This document shows positions 8,525 to 16,666 of a stretch of 64,000 bases of DNA, piece after piece; position 1 is the first letter of the stretch, and each line of letters starts with the position of its first letter. Under the pieces are notes generated by a model, which was given only the letters and a program-made list of their open reading frames with translations, had not been told where the DNA came from and searched no databases. Source of the stretch: an uncultured Prevotella sp. (GTDB lineage: Bacteria; Bacteroidota; Bacteroidia; Bacteroidales; Bacteroidaceae); the NCBI GenBank assembly GCA_900316565.1, contig ONDK01000003.1, positions 1 to 64,000 on the forward strand, in the 5' to 3' direction. A program made the translations under genes and the position numbers.

Positions 8525-10354
8525 TTATTCTTCACTTAAGTCGGCAACAATCTGACGGTAAGTGCCATACATGTGTGTGCGGGTGATATATCCCTTCAGG
8601 CAGTTACTGCTGTCGAGTACGGGCAGCATCTGGGCACCTGTCTTGTCGAATTTTTTCATTACGTCATTGGCATTGTCGCTCTCATGGAGCACCGCTGGTG
8701 GCTGAGTCATGAGCTGAGCTACAGTAAAGCGGTGGTAGAGCTCTGTGCGGAAGATGACATGACGTATCTTGGTGATGTCGATTTCGCCAAGAAGATGGTC
8801 AGCGTCGTCGAGCACTGGGATGTAGGAAGTGCGGCTCCGGCTGATGGCATGGACCAGCTTTCCCATTTCCATATCTGGCTGAACGGCTGTATAGTCTTTG
8901 TCGACGAGATCGTTGAGACTCATAAGGGTGAGCACGGAGCGATCCGTGTGGTGTGTTATAAGTTTTCCCTCCCGTGCCAGACGGATAGCGTAGATACTGT
9001 GCTTCTCGAAGATCGAAATAGTTAGATAAGCCGAGATGGCAACAATGATAAGTGGAATGAAGAGCGAGTAACCGCCGGTGAGCTCAGCTATAAGGAATAT
9101 TCCTGTCAGAGGAGCGTGCATGACGGCCGCCATCACTCCTGCCATCCCATATAGTGTGAAGTTGCGCTCGGGAATATAAGTGCCGATTTGATACATGTTC
9201 CAGATGCGGGCGAAGAAGAAGCCTCCAAAGCCTCCAATGAACAGTGATGGCGCAAAGGTACCGCCGCATCCGCCGGCTCCATTGGTGGAACTCGTCGCGA
9301 ACACCTTCGTTAGCATTACCAGTCCGACATAGACGAGGAGTAGGTTGTCGTTGCCCGCGAACATCGATCCGTTCATTACTGTGTCCCAGTCGGCTGTTGT
9401 CTTTCCTTCTATGAATATGGAGAGGGAGCTGTAGCCTTCACCATAGAGTGATGGGAAAAAAAATATCAGACAGGAGAGCACCAGGCCGCCGACAAGCAGT
9501 TTGGCGTATGGATGAGCCGACAACTTTGAATAGCCACTCTCACACCAAGTCATCACTCTCATGAAATAAAGGGAGATAAATCCGCAGAAGATTCCGAGTA
9601 GGATGACGGCCGGCACCCTGTCGAGGACCCATTGTCCGTCCATCTGAAAATGGAACATAGGCGTAACTCCCGTGAAGAGGCTGGCGAAGCAAGTTGCCGT
9701 TACCGACGAAATCATTATCGGCAGTAGTGATGCCATCGTAAGGTCGACCATAAGAACCTCCAAGGTGAACACCAGTCCGGCTATCGGGGCCTTGAAGATA
9801 CCTGCGATGGCTGCTGTGGCACCACATCCTACGAGCAGCATTAGCGTCTTGTTGTCGAGATGGAAGAGCTGGCCCAGCCGTGAGCCAATGGCAGAGCCGG
9901 TGAGCACTATAGGAGCCTCCGCTCCCACAGAACCTCCGAAGCCGATGGTGATGGCCGATGCCACTACCGATGACCAGGTGTTATGCGACTTCAGTCGGCT
10001 TCTGTTTGTCGATATGGAGTACAGCACACGTGTGATACCATGTGATATATTGTCCTTGACTACATACTTTATGAACAGCGAGGTCAGCCAGATACCCACT
10101 ACAGGGAAGACCAGAAACAGTAAGTTCTCACTGTTGGCAGAGAAACCTGAGACCAGAAGTGTCTGAATCTGGCGTATGAGCCAGTGCAGCACTGATGCTG
10201 CGAAAGCCGCGAGAATGCCAACGATGAACGCCAGGAGCAACACAAACTGGTTGTCGCTAATATGCTTTACACGCCAATCAATAATTCTTTCGAAGAGTGT
10301 TTTCTCCTCCTCTATTCCTACAGCATTGGCATCTATGGTTGCAGCATTCATCAA
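8525..10354 (-). CDS. ClC-type chloride channel or H+/Cl- exchanger with CBS pair
   Basis: A 609-residue ClC protein with ten or more helices followed by a C-terminal cytosolic CBS pair (about 470-600). Selectivity-filter motifs are present: GSVGAEAP, which keeps the gating glutamate of GxEGP, and GGTFAPSLFIGG, which matches GxFxP. The inner helix reads IAGLVFTLEVLM. The first glutamate of the E. coli E202/E203 pair is kept, but the position of the proton glutamate E203 is valine, as in ClC channels, which argues for channel-like rather than coupled exchange. The CBS pair suggests nucleotide regulation. MM at the start leaves a one-codon ambiguity. Second gene of the tsaC operon. Confidence 0.9.
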   Translation of the reverse strand: MMNAATIDANAVGIEEEKTLFERIIDWRVKHISDNQFVLLLAFIVGILAAFAASVLHWLIRQIQTLLVSGFSANSENLLFLVFPVVGIWLTSLFIKYVVKDNISHGITRVLYSISTNRSRLKSHNTWSSVVASAITIGFGGSVGAEAPIVLTGSAIGSRLGQLFHLDNKTLMLLVGCGATAAIAGIFKAPIAGLVFTLEVLMVDLTMASLLPIMISSVTATCFASLFTGVTPMFHFQMDGQWVLDRVPAVILLGIFCGFISLYFMRVMTWCESGYSKLSAHPYAKLLVGGLVLSCLIFFFPSLYGEGYSSLSIFIEGKTTADWDTVMNGSMFAGNDNLLLVYVGLVMLTKVFATSSTNGAGGCGGTFAPSLFIGGFGGFFFARIWNMYQIGTYIPERNFTLYGMAGVMAAVMHAPLTGIFLIAELTGGYSLFIPLIIVAISAYLTISIFEKHSIYAIRLAREGKLITHHTDRSVLTLMSLNDLVDKDYTAVQPDMEMGKLVHAISRSRTSYIPVLDDADHLLGEIDITKIRHVIFRTELYHRFTVAQLMTQPPAVLHESDNANDVMKKFDKTGAQMLPVLDSSNCLKGYITRTHMYGTYRQIVADLSEE

Positions 10355-10387
10355 AAACTAAAATGATATATTATATATAATGTGTGA

Positions 10388-10957
10388 TTATTTTCTTATT
10401 ACGTTTACTGTTCCGTCAGCTCCCAGCTTTATGATGCTTGACGGCTTATGGGGTTTCTTCTCGTCCCGACGGCTCTCGCAAACATAGTCGACGGCATTAA
10501 GCAACTCTGGGTCTATGTCGCAGTAGTTCTGTGCCGCTGGCATGCCACTGATATTGGCACTCGTGGAGACGATAGGCTTCTGGAAGCGGTAGCACAGCTC
10601 ATGAGAGAACTTCTCCTGGGTGATGCGCATGCCGATACTCCCGTCCTCGGCAATGAGGTTCGGTGCCAGGTTGACAGCGTTGTCGAGAATGATTGTCGTT
10701 GGCTTTGTCACCGCGTCGATGAGATCCCAAGCCACGTTGGGGATATTTCTTACGTAACGCTGCAGACGCGCATCGGAGTCGACAAGACAGATAAGGGCTT
10801 TCGAGTCGTCCCTGTGCTTTATTTTATAAACACGGGCTACGGCCTCTGCGTTGGTGGCATCGCAGCCTATTCCCCATACAGTGTCGGTGGGGTAGAGGAT
10901 CACTCCACCGTTTCTCATGCATTCTATTGCTTTCTGAATATCTTCTGACTGTTTCAT
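10388..10957 (-). CDS. tsaC: Threonylcarbamoyl-AMP synthase (TsaC/Sua5/YciO family)
   Basis: Makes threonylcarbamoyl-AMP from Thr, bicarbonate and ATP, the first step of t6A37 tRNA modification. The 189 residues form a single YrdC domain: VILYPTDTVWGIGCDA near the N-terminus, K-H-R-D near 47-50 for AMP binding, and IVSTSANISG near 128-137. There is no Sua5 C-terminal domain, so it is the short TsaC/YciO type. YciO-like paralogues cannot be excluded without alignment. First gene of a four-gene operon with a near-perfect promoter immediately upstream. Confidence 0.88.
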   Translation of the reverse strand: MKQSEDIQKAIECMRNGGVILYPTDTVWGIGCDATNAEAVARVYKIKHRDDSKALICLVDSDARLQRYVRNIPNVAWDLIDAVTKPTTIILDNAVNLAPNLIAEDGSIGMRITQEKFSHELCYRFQKPIVSTSANISGMPAAQNYCDIDPELLNAVDYVCESRRDEKKPHKPSSIIKLGADGTVNVIRK

Positions 10958-10968
10958 AATACAGATAG

Positions 10969-10999
10969 CAAAGGTAAAACAAAAAAGGGAAAGTGCAAA
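10969..10999 (-). promoter_or_regulatory. Promoter of the tsaC-clc-fmt-yfhO operon
   Basis: On the minus strand: TTTG (10996-10999), 19-bp spacer, TACCTTTG (10969-10976). This is an exact match to the Bacteroidota -33/-7 consensus. The -33 lies in the loop of the upstream gene's terminator hairpin. The expected start is near 10962, leaving about 5 nt of leader. Confidence 0.8.
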
Positions 11000-11015
11000 A
11001 TACTTTCCCTTTTTT
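10981..11015 (-). terminator. Terminator of the ROK kinase gene
   Basis: AAAAAAGGGAAAGT (10981-10994) and ACTTTCCCTTTTTT form a 14-bp stem with a 7-nt loop. The minus strand continues into TTTTTTGTTTT. It lies 43 nt past the ROK stop and overlaps the tsaC promoter. Confidence 0.85.
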
Positions 11016-11057
11016 CTTTTATATTGCCGTTAAAGTTTCGGAACTTGTCGTCAATTT

Positions 11058-12032
11058 TTACAAATCCCAGCCGATGGCAGAGGCACCGAGCACTGCCGCA
11101 CCTGCATCGTCGAGGGTGCTGACGAGGAACTTGGCCTTTCCGCGGAAGATGTTCATCACGTGCTTGTTGTATTCCTCTTCCAACGGTTTCATCAGCAGGT
11201 CGCCGGCCTTTGTCAGACCACCGAAGAAGATGAACGCTTCCGGTGAGGCGAAGGCGGCAAAGTCGCAGCAGGCATCACCAAGCATCTTTCCTGTGAACTC
11301 GTAGACGCGGCAGGCAAGAGGATCACCCTTGGAGGCAGCTATGCTCACGTCGAGTGATGTTATCTTCTCAGAGTCGAGCTTACGGAGCAGACTGTCCTCG
11401 GTGCTCTCTATGAGGAACTCGCGTGCAGTGCGGGCCACACCCGTTGCCGAGCAGTAAGCCTCGAGACATCCCGTACGTCCGCATCCGCAGGTGCGTCCAT
11501 TCTCTCGTACCATCGTAACATGTCCGAGCTCTCCTGCGAAACCGTCAGAGCCATAGACAAGCTGGCCGTTGATGACTATACCTGAGCCTACACCCGTTCC
11601 AAGGGTCAGCATGACGAAGTTCTTCATGCCACGGGCAGCACCATACTGCATCTCGCCGACGGCAGCAGCATTGGCGTCGTTGGTCAGACCCACGGAAATG
11701 CCGAGGTGGTCGCTGAACATCTGAGCCAGAGGCACTATAGTCTCATGAGCCCATGATAAGTTAGGGGCATATTCGATGGTACCCTTATAGAAGTTACCGT
11801 TAGGAGCACCGATACCCATGCCCTTTATCTGTCCGATACCACCTACTTTTTCTATTATAGGTTGCAAGCTTTTTACTCCGGCATCAACAAAGTCTTCTAC
11901 TTTCTTGTATGCCTGTGTCTTTATTGCACTTGTGGCGAGTATCTCACCACGTTGGTTTACAATCCCGAAGACGGCGTTTGTTCCGCCTAAATCTAAACCG
12001 ATTACATACGGCTTGGGCTGCTGTTCTTCCAT
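11058..12032 (-). CDS. ROK-family glucokinase
   Basis: A cytosolic ATP-dependent sugar kinase, probably glucokinase. The 324 residues contain the ATP phosphate motif LDLGGTN (13-19), catalytic D119 in LTNDANAAA, LTLGTGVGSGI (142-152), and the ROK zinc site GELGHVTM with H171 plus C182, C184 and C189 in CGCGRTGC. There is no N-terminal helix-turn-helix, so it is a kinase and not a ROK repressor. An upstream in-frame ATG at 12152 lies beyond the promoter, so the ATG at 12032 is chosen. Monocistronic, with its own promoter and terminator, and divergent from the LysE-type gene. Confidence 0.93.
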   Translation of the reverse strand: MEEQQPKPYVIGLDLGGTNAVFGIVNQRGEILATSAIKTQAYKKVEDFVDAGVKSLQPIIEKVGGIGQIKGMGIGAPNGNFYKGTIEYAPNLSWAHETIVPLAQMFSDHLGISVGLTNDANAAAVGEMQYGAARGMKNFVMLTLGTGVGSGIVINGQLVYGSDGFAGELGHVTMVRENGRTCGCGRTGCLEAYCSATGVARTAREFLIESTEDSLLRKLDSEKITSLDVSIAASKGDPLACRVYEFTGKMLGDACCDFAAFASPEAFIFFGGLTKAGDLLMKPLEEEYNKHVMNIFRGKAKFLVSTLDDAGAAVLGASAIGWDL

Positions 12033-12066
12033 GTATATGATGTCTTTAGTTAGAAAATTCCAATGG

Positions 12067-12097
12067 CAAAGATATGAATTTTTACGGACGTAACAAA
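12067..12097 (-). promoter_or_regulatory. Promoter of the ROK kinase gene
   Basis: Minus strand TTTG (12094-12097), 19-bp spacer, TATCTTTG (12067-12074): an exact Bacteroidota consensus. The start would be near 12060, giving a leader of about 28 nt to the ATG at 12032. This rules out the longer reading from 12152. Confidence 0.8.
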
Positions 12098-12128
12098 GTT
12101 TTACCAATGAAATTTGCATATTTCGCAT

Positions 12129-12136
12129 TATTTTTG
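12129..12136 (+). promoter_or_regulatory. -7 element of the LysE-rfbD-prfC operon
   Basis: TATTTTTG matches TAnnTTTG. The start would be near 12143, 13 nt before the ATG at 12156. No good -33 lies at the right distance. Confidence 0.45.
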
Positions 12137-12155
12137 CAATTTTGCAGACCAAATT

Positions 12156-12854
12156 ATGAACTCACTTCTCCAATCATACTTTCAGATTGACATACTGGAA
12201 CTCATCATCAAGGGCATGATAATCGGTATCGCCGCATCGGCCCCCATGGGTCCGGTAGGTATTCTCTGTGTCCACCGTACGCAGAAGAAAGGCCGTTGGT
12301 TCGGATTCGTTACCGGCGTGGGAGCGGCTTGCAGCGATTTTATCTATGCCGTGATTACGGGTATAGGTCTGAGTTTTGTGCTCGACTTCATCAATAATCC
12401 GGTGTATAAGTTCTACTTTCAGCTCGCCGGAGGACTGATGCTCTTGGCCTTCGGATTATACAGTATGCTGAACAATCCGTTGCGCAATGCCCATAACGGC
12501 AGTAACAAAAGCAAAGGTACGCTCTGGTATAACTGTTGGACAGGGTTCCTCATAACGTTCAGCAATCCGCTTATCGTACTGCTGTTCATGGCCCTGTTCA
12601 GTATGTTCAACTTCGTGGTGCCCAACCAGCCATTGATGATGTGCGTCGGTTATGTCAGCATCATCGGCGGAGCTGTCCTCTGGTGGTACGGTCTGACCTG
12701 GCTTATTGACAAGATTAGGGAGAAATGGGATGAACAGGGCGTGGTTATCATCAACCGCATCATCGGTGGTATAGTGATAATCTTCAGCCTGATAACTCTT
12801 ATTGGTACCATTTTCAATATTTATTTGTTGCCGATAAACATCGGAAATAACTAA
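12156..12854 (+). CDS. LysE-family exporter
   Basis: A 232-residue inner-membrane protein of the LysE/RhtB superfamily, which exports amino acids or related solutes. Six hydrophobic segments are visible. The family signature IAASAPMGPVGILCVHRTQKKGR lies in the first third, with a proline/glycine-rich re-entrant segment, and FSNPLIVLLFMALF lies in the second half. The substrate cannot be read from the sequence. The ATG at 12156 is chosen because an upstream in-frame ATG at 12114 precedes the likely -7 element. First gene of a + strand operon: 15 nt precede the DUF4924 gene. Confidence 0.85.
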   Translation: MNSLLQSYFQIDILELIIKGMIIGIAASAPMGPVGILCVHRTQKKGRWFGFVTGVGAACSDFIYAVITGIGLSFVLDFINNPVYKFYFQLAGGLMLLAFGLYSMLNNPLRNAHNGSNKSKGTLWYNCWTGFLITFSNPLIVLLFMALFSMFNFVVPNQPLMMCVGYVSIIGGAVLWWYGLTWLIDKIREKWDEQGVVIINRIIGGIVIIFSLITLIGTIFNIYLLPINIGNN

Positions 12855-12869
12855 CAGACTGTAAGGACT

Positions 12870-13475
12870 ATGTTTGTAGCTAAAGAATTAAGGAAGAAAA
12901 GTATTTCTGAGTACTTATTATATATGTGGCAGGTTGAGGATATCATTCGCGCCTTCGGGTGCTCCCTTCCCGTCATAGAGAAGAATTATATTAGCCGTTT
13001 CGATTATACTGACGAGCAGAAAGCCGAGGAAACCGACTGGTTCGGAAATCTTATAAGAATGATGAATTCGGAAGGCAAACGGGAGCAGGGCCATCTCGAT
13101 ATCAACAGAATAATAATGGGCGACCTCGTGGACCTGCACAACCGGCTGCTGAAGTCGAACCGATTTCCTTTTTACAGTGCTGAGTATTACAAGGTACTGC
13201 CGTTTATCGTAGAGATAAGGAGCAAGAACAAGCGTGCTGAGGCAAAGATAAGAGAGCAGGGCAGCACGGAGACTCCATTGGCGGAGGCCGATGCCAACGA
13301 GAGCGAGATAGAGACATGCTTCGACGTGCTTTACGGTATCATGCTCCTGCGGCTTCAGCATAAGCCGATAACACCTGAGACGGAGCATGCCGTGAAGGAG
13401 ATAACAACCTTTATAGGCATGCTTTCCGACTATTATGAGCAGGATAAGGAGGGGAAACTGAAGTTTGAAGACTGA
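12870..13475 (+). CDS. DUF4924 family protein
   Basis: A 201-residue soluble, mainly helical protein restricted to Bacteroidota as far as I know. The conserved start MFVAKELRKKSISEYLLYMW is typical of the family, followed by VEDIIRAF and a helical body ending in DEQ/KE-rich sequence. No catalytic motif is visible and the function is unknown. It sits in the LysE-rfbD-prfC operon with 15 nt before and 40 nt after it. The constant N-terminus and operon with translation and envelope genes suggest a housekeeping role, but this is inference. Confidence 0.8.
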   Translation: MFVAKELRKKSISEYLLYMWQVEDIIRAFGCSLPVIEKNYISRFDYTDEQKAEETDWFGNLIRMMNSEGKREQGHLDINRIIMGDLVDLHNRLLKSNRFPFYSAEYYKVLPFIVEIRSKNKRAEAKIREQGSTETPLAEADANESEIETCFDVLYGIMLLRLQHKPITPETEHAVKEITTFIGMLSDYYEQDKEGKLKFED

Positions 13476-13515
13476 CACTTTTCTTAAAGAAGATAGATAA
13501 CAAAACTTTTTTACG

Positions 13516-14403
13516 ATGAATATACTTGTTACAGGAGCCAACGGACAATTGGGCAACGAGATGCAGATTGTCTCCAAGAACAGTAAGGATAAATACATCT
13601 TTACGGATGTCTGCGACGGCTATGAGAAACTCGACATCACCGACCTGGACGCTATCCGCAGGATGGTGGCCGAGAACGACGTGAAGTGCATCATCAACTG
13701 TGCCGCGTGGACGAATGTCGACAAGGCCGAGACCGCCGGCGACATCGTCGAGACCCTCAACGCCACGGCACCGGAGAACCTCGCCAAGGCCATGAAGGAA
13801 GTCGGCGGACTTCTGGTGCATATCTCCACCGACTACGTCTTTGGCGGCGACCCGTACAATACTCCTTGCCGTGAGGATCAGAAGGGCACTCCTACGGGTG
13901 TCTATGGTCTTACGAAACTTCACGGAGAGCAGAAGATACAAGCTGTGGGCGGACATTATATCATCATCCGCACGGCGTGGCTCTATTCCGAGTTCGGACA
14001 TAACTTCGTTAAGACTATGCTGAACCTCACAGCGACGAAGCCGCAATTGAAGGTGGTTTTCGACCAAACTGGTACTCCGACTTATGCCGGCGACCTCGCT
14101 GAGGCTATCTTCGACATCATCGACAATAGAAAATTTGAGGGTCATGACGGTGTGTATCACTTCTCGAACGAGGGCGTCTGCTCATGGTACGACTTCACAA
14201 AGAAGATAGCTGAGCTTGCTGGACACGACAGTTGCGACATTCAGCCCTGTCACAGCAATGAGTTTCCATCGCCCGTGACACGTCCGGCATACAGCGTCCT
14301 TGACAAGACCAAGATTAAGGAGACCTTCGGACTGAAGATACCGTATTGGGTCGACTCGCTGAAGAAGTGCGAGGCCAATTTGCTGAAAGAACAAAGTTGT
14401 TAA
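13516..14403 (+). CDS. rfbD: dTDP-4-dehydrorhamnose reductase
   Basis: Reduces dTDP-4-keto-L-rhamnose to dTDP-L-rhamnose, a precursor of O-antigen and capsule. The 295 residues show the extended SDR fold: NAD(P) loop GANGQLGNE (7-15), HISTDYVFGG with T105/D106, and catalytic Y130-x3-K134 in VYGLTKLHGE. The substrate-binding motif RTAWLYSEFGHNFVKTM lies near 152-168. Length is normal. The other rhamnose genes (rfbA, rfbB, rfbC) are not in the window, so rfbD is unlinked here, lying between DUF4924 and prfC. Confidence 0.93.
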   Translation: MNILVTGANGQLGNEMQIVSKNSKDKYIFTDVCDGYEKLDITDLDAIRRMVAENDVKCIINCAAWTNVDKAETAGDIVETLNATAPENLAKAMKEVGGLLVHISTDYVFGGDPYNTPCREDQKGTPTGVYGLTKLHGEQKIQAVGGHYIIIRTAWLYSEFGHNFVKTMLNLTATKPQLKVVFDQTGTPTYAGDLAEAIFDIIDNRKFEGHDGVYHFSNEGVCSWYDFTKKIAELAGHDSCDIQPCHSNEFPSPVTRPAYSVLDKTKIKETFGLKIPYWVDSLKKCEANLLKEQSC

Positions 14404-14443
14404 ACACCTTCTCCCGCTATATGGGGGACTATGACAAGAATAA

Positions 14444-16036
14444 ATGAACGAGAAAGAAATATCACGTCGGAGAACCTTTGCCATCATCTCGCACCCTGAT
14501 GCGGGAAAGACTACCCTTACAGAGAAGTTCCTGCTTTTCGGAGGACAGATACAGGTGGCCGGGGCAGTTAAGAACAATAAGATTAGAAAAACGGCTACTT
14601 CCGACTGGATGGACATAGAGAAGCAGCGCGGTATCTCTGTGTCGACATCTGTCATGGAGTTCGACTATCTTCCCGATGGACAGACAGGAGAACCTTATAA
14701 GGTGAACATCCTCGATACTCCGGGACATCAGGACTTTGCCGAGGATACTTACCGTACGCTTACCGCCGTCGACTCGGCTATTATCGTGGTCGACTCGGCC
14801 AAGGGTGTGGAGGCACAGACGCGAAAGCTTATGGAGGTGTGCCGCATGAGAAACACTCCGGTGATAATCTTCATCAATAAGATGGACCGTGAGGGACGTG
14901 ACCCCTTCGACCTCCTAGACGAACTTGAGAAGGAGCTGAGGATAAAGGTGCGCCCTCTGTCGTGGCCTATCAACCAGGGCTTTCATTTCAAGGGCGTCTA
15001 CAATATCTATGAACATCAGCTTAACCTCTTCACACCCGACAAACAACGCGTTACCGAGAAGGTGGCCGTAGACGTCGATTCGTCCGATTTGGAGAAACAT
15101 ATCGGTGAGGAGGATGCCGAAAAGCTGAGGGAGGACATGGAACTTGTCGATGGTGTTTACCCCGAGTTCAACGTCGACGAATATCGCAGCGCTGAGGTGG
15201 CACCGGTCTTCTTCGGTTCGGCATTGAACAACTTCGGTGTTCAGGAACTGCTCAACTGTTTCGTTGAGATAGCTCCGAGTCCGCGGCCGGTGAAGGCTGA
15301 GGAGAGAGTGGTGAAGCCGACAGAGCCGAAGTTCACGGGATTCGTCTTCAAGATAACCGCCAATATAGACCCTAATCACCGCTCCTGTATCGCCTTCTGC
15401 AAGGTGTGCTCGGGAAAGTTCGTTCGAAACACACCTTATTATCATGTCCGTCTCGACAAGACCGTGCGCTTCTCGTCACCTACGCAGTTCATGGCTCAGA
15501 GGAAGAGCACCGTCGATGAGGCTTATCCAGGCGATATCGTGGGACTGCCCGATAATGGCATATTCAAGATTGGAGATACCCTTACTGAAGGCGAGGACCT
15601 GCATTTCCGCGGACTGCCGTCGTTCTCACCGGAGCTCTTCAAATATATAGAGAACGACGACCCAATGAAGTCGAAGCAGTTCCAGAAAGGAATAGAGCAA
15701 CTGATGAACGAGGGTGTGGCGCAGCTATTTGTCAATCAGTTCAACAACCGCCGCATTGTCGGTACAGTGGGACAACTGCAGTTTGAGGTCATACAGTACC
15801 GTCTGGAGCATGAGTATAATGCAAAATGCCGCTGGGAGCCAGTATCGCTATACAAGGCTTGCTGGATAGAGGCAGAGGACGAGAAGGAACTCGAGGACTT
15901 CAAGAAACGCAAATATCAGTATATGGCCAAGGATATGGAGGGACGTGATGTCTTCCTCGCCGACTCCAGTTATATGCTTCAGATGGCAGAACAAGACTTT
16001 GAGGGTATTAAGTTCCACTTTACCTCAGAGCTCTAA
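14444..16036 (+). CDS. prfC: Peptide chain release factor 3
   Basis: A GTPase that removes RF1/RF2 from the ribosome after termination. The 530 residues have normal length. G1 is SHPDAGKTT near residue 16, followed by the RGISVSTSV switch I region, G3 DTPGHQDF and G4 NKMDREGRD, then the RF3 domains 2 and 3. The long [14 protein letters not shown] insertion is typical of RF3 rather than EF-G or TypA. Last gene of the LysE operon, 40 nt after rfbD, followed by a strong terminator. Confidence 0.96.
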   Translation: MNEKEISRRRTFAIISHPDAGKTTLTEKFLLFGGQIQVAGAVKNNKIRKTATSDWMDIEKQRGISVSTSVMEFDYLPDGQTGEPYKVNILDTPGHQDFAEDTYRTLTAVDSAIIVVDSAKGVEAQTRKLMEVCRMRNTPVIIFINKMDREGRDPFDLLDELEKELRIKVRPLSWPINQGFHFKGVYNIYEHQLNLFTPDKQRVTEKVAVDVDSSDLEKHIGEEDAEKLREDMELVDGVYPEFNVDEYRSAEVAPVFFGSALNNFGVQELLNCFVEIAPSPRPVKAEERVVKPTEPKFTGFVFKITANIDPNHRSCIAFCKVCSGKFVRNTPYYHVRLDKTVRFSSPTQFMAQRKSTVDEAYPGDIVGLPDNGIFKIGDTLTEGEDLHFRGLPSFSPELFKYIENDDPMKSKQFQKGIEQLMNEGVAQLFVNQFNNRRIVGTVGQLQFEVIQYRLEHEYNAKCRWEPVSLYKACWIEAEDEKELEDFKKRKYQYMAKDMEGRDVFLADSSYMLQMAEQDFEGIKFHFTSEL

Positions 16037-16100
16037 GTGCCTCAGGTCTAGAAGACAAACTTATCCTTCCAATAATGGCATATGCTTCTGAAATTATATA

Positions 16101-16140
16101 AAAAATCCCCAAAGGAGATTATCCTTTGGGGATTTTTTTG
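16101..16140 (+). terminator. Strong terminator after prfC
   Basis: A perfect 16-bp stem AAAAATCCCCAAAGGA / TCCTTTGGGGATTTTT (16101-16116, 16122-16137) with a 5-nt loop, ending in T7. It lies 65 nt after the prfC stop. Confidence 0.92.
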
Positions 16141-16350
16141 TTTTATTCTTCGCGACGCTTTTCTTATTAGAGTATGAAACTATTCAGGGTCTCGGAGATG
16201 TACTCTTTCCAGTAACCAGGCTAAAGGAGTGAAGTGCGTGCAGCCTGTGGATTTAGACCATGGAAGAGTTTCATTGTCTTTATCAATTTTATGACCATGA
16301 ATGGTGCCATTCATTTGTTCTATAAAACATCAAAAATATTTACACCAAAA
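16141..16350. other. Gene-free spacer with a small palindrome
   Basis: No convincing coding sequence. The only structure is ATGAATGG-TG-CCATTCAT (16297-16314), an 8-bp hairpin, and TACACC/GGTGTA around 16341-16357, whose right arm enters the repeat element that starts at 16351. Confidence 0.5.
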
Positions 16351-16453
16351 TAGGTGTAGTACACTTGCATTGCAAGTGTACGGAAAATACATCGTAAATG
16401 TGCCCCTTTTACAAAAAAGTATACGGAAAATAGAACGCAAGTGTACGGAAAAT
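16351..16453 (+). repeat. Dispersed intergenic element, copy A
   Basis: A 103-bp element that recurs at 54144-54247 in reverse orientation. It opens with TAGGTGTAGTACAC, holds a perfect 23-bp palindrome (16359-16381, arms GTACACTTGCA), and carries three copies of TACGGAAAA at 16379, 16422 and 16444, i.e. 43 and 22 bp apart. Between copies 1 and 2 lies the 19-bp core GTAAATGTGCCCCTTTTAC (16394-16412), framed by GTAAA/TTTAC. First 42 bp: about 40 identical to the other copy. Its position is between the convergent genes prfC and pepD. Confidence 0.75.
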
Positions 16454-16550
16454 GCAATTCGCTGGGTTACAGTGTGTTACAAGGAGAATTTTAAAAAGCT
16501 TGAATTTGAATTTTATTTACATGTTTTTCTAGGATAAGGTCATTACCTAA

Positions 16551-16650
16551 TAGGAACTTTAGGGAGCTATAAGTCCCAAAGGACCTAAGATCCCTAAAGT
16601 AAGAATAGAGACTTTGAGCTATAAGACCTAAAGGGTCCAATACTCCCCAA
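16551..16650. repeat. Nested palindromes and degenerate tandem repeat
   Basis: ACTTTAGGGA (16556-16565) is the perfect inverse of TCCCTAAAGT (16591-16600). Inside lies GTCC-CAAA-GGAC. A second, degenerate copy of the ACTTT..GAGCTATAAG.CC.AAAGG pattern follows at 16610-16638. The block ends close to the pepD stop at 16667 and could act as a 3' structure for pepD. No T-run supports classical termination. Confidence 0.5.
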
Positions 16651-16666
16651 AGCACCTATCGAGCAA

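Noticed and set aside
12033..12152. N-terminal extension of the ROK kinase by 40 residues
   Set aside because: It spans an exact promoter and does not resemble a helix-turn-helix domain.
13411..14160. 249-residue open frame on the minus strand opposite rfbD
   Set aside because: Fully antisense to rfbD, which has all SDR motifs. The translation is low in family signal and no promoter precedes it.
16301..16537. 78-residue frame over the repeat element
   Set aside because: It consists largely of the non-coding element present also at 54144-54247, where the frame is not kept.
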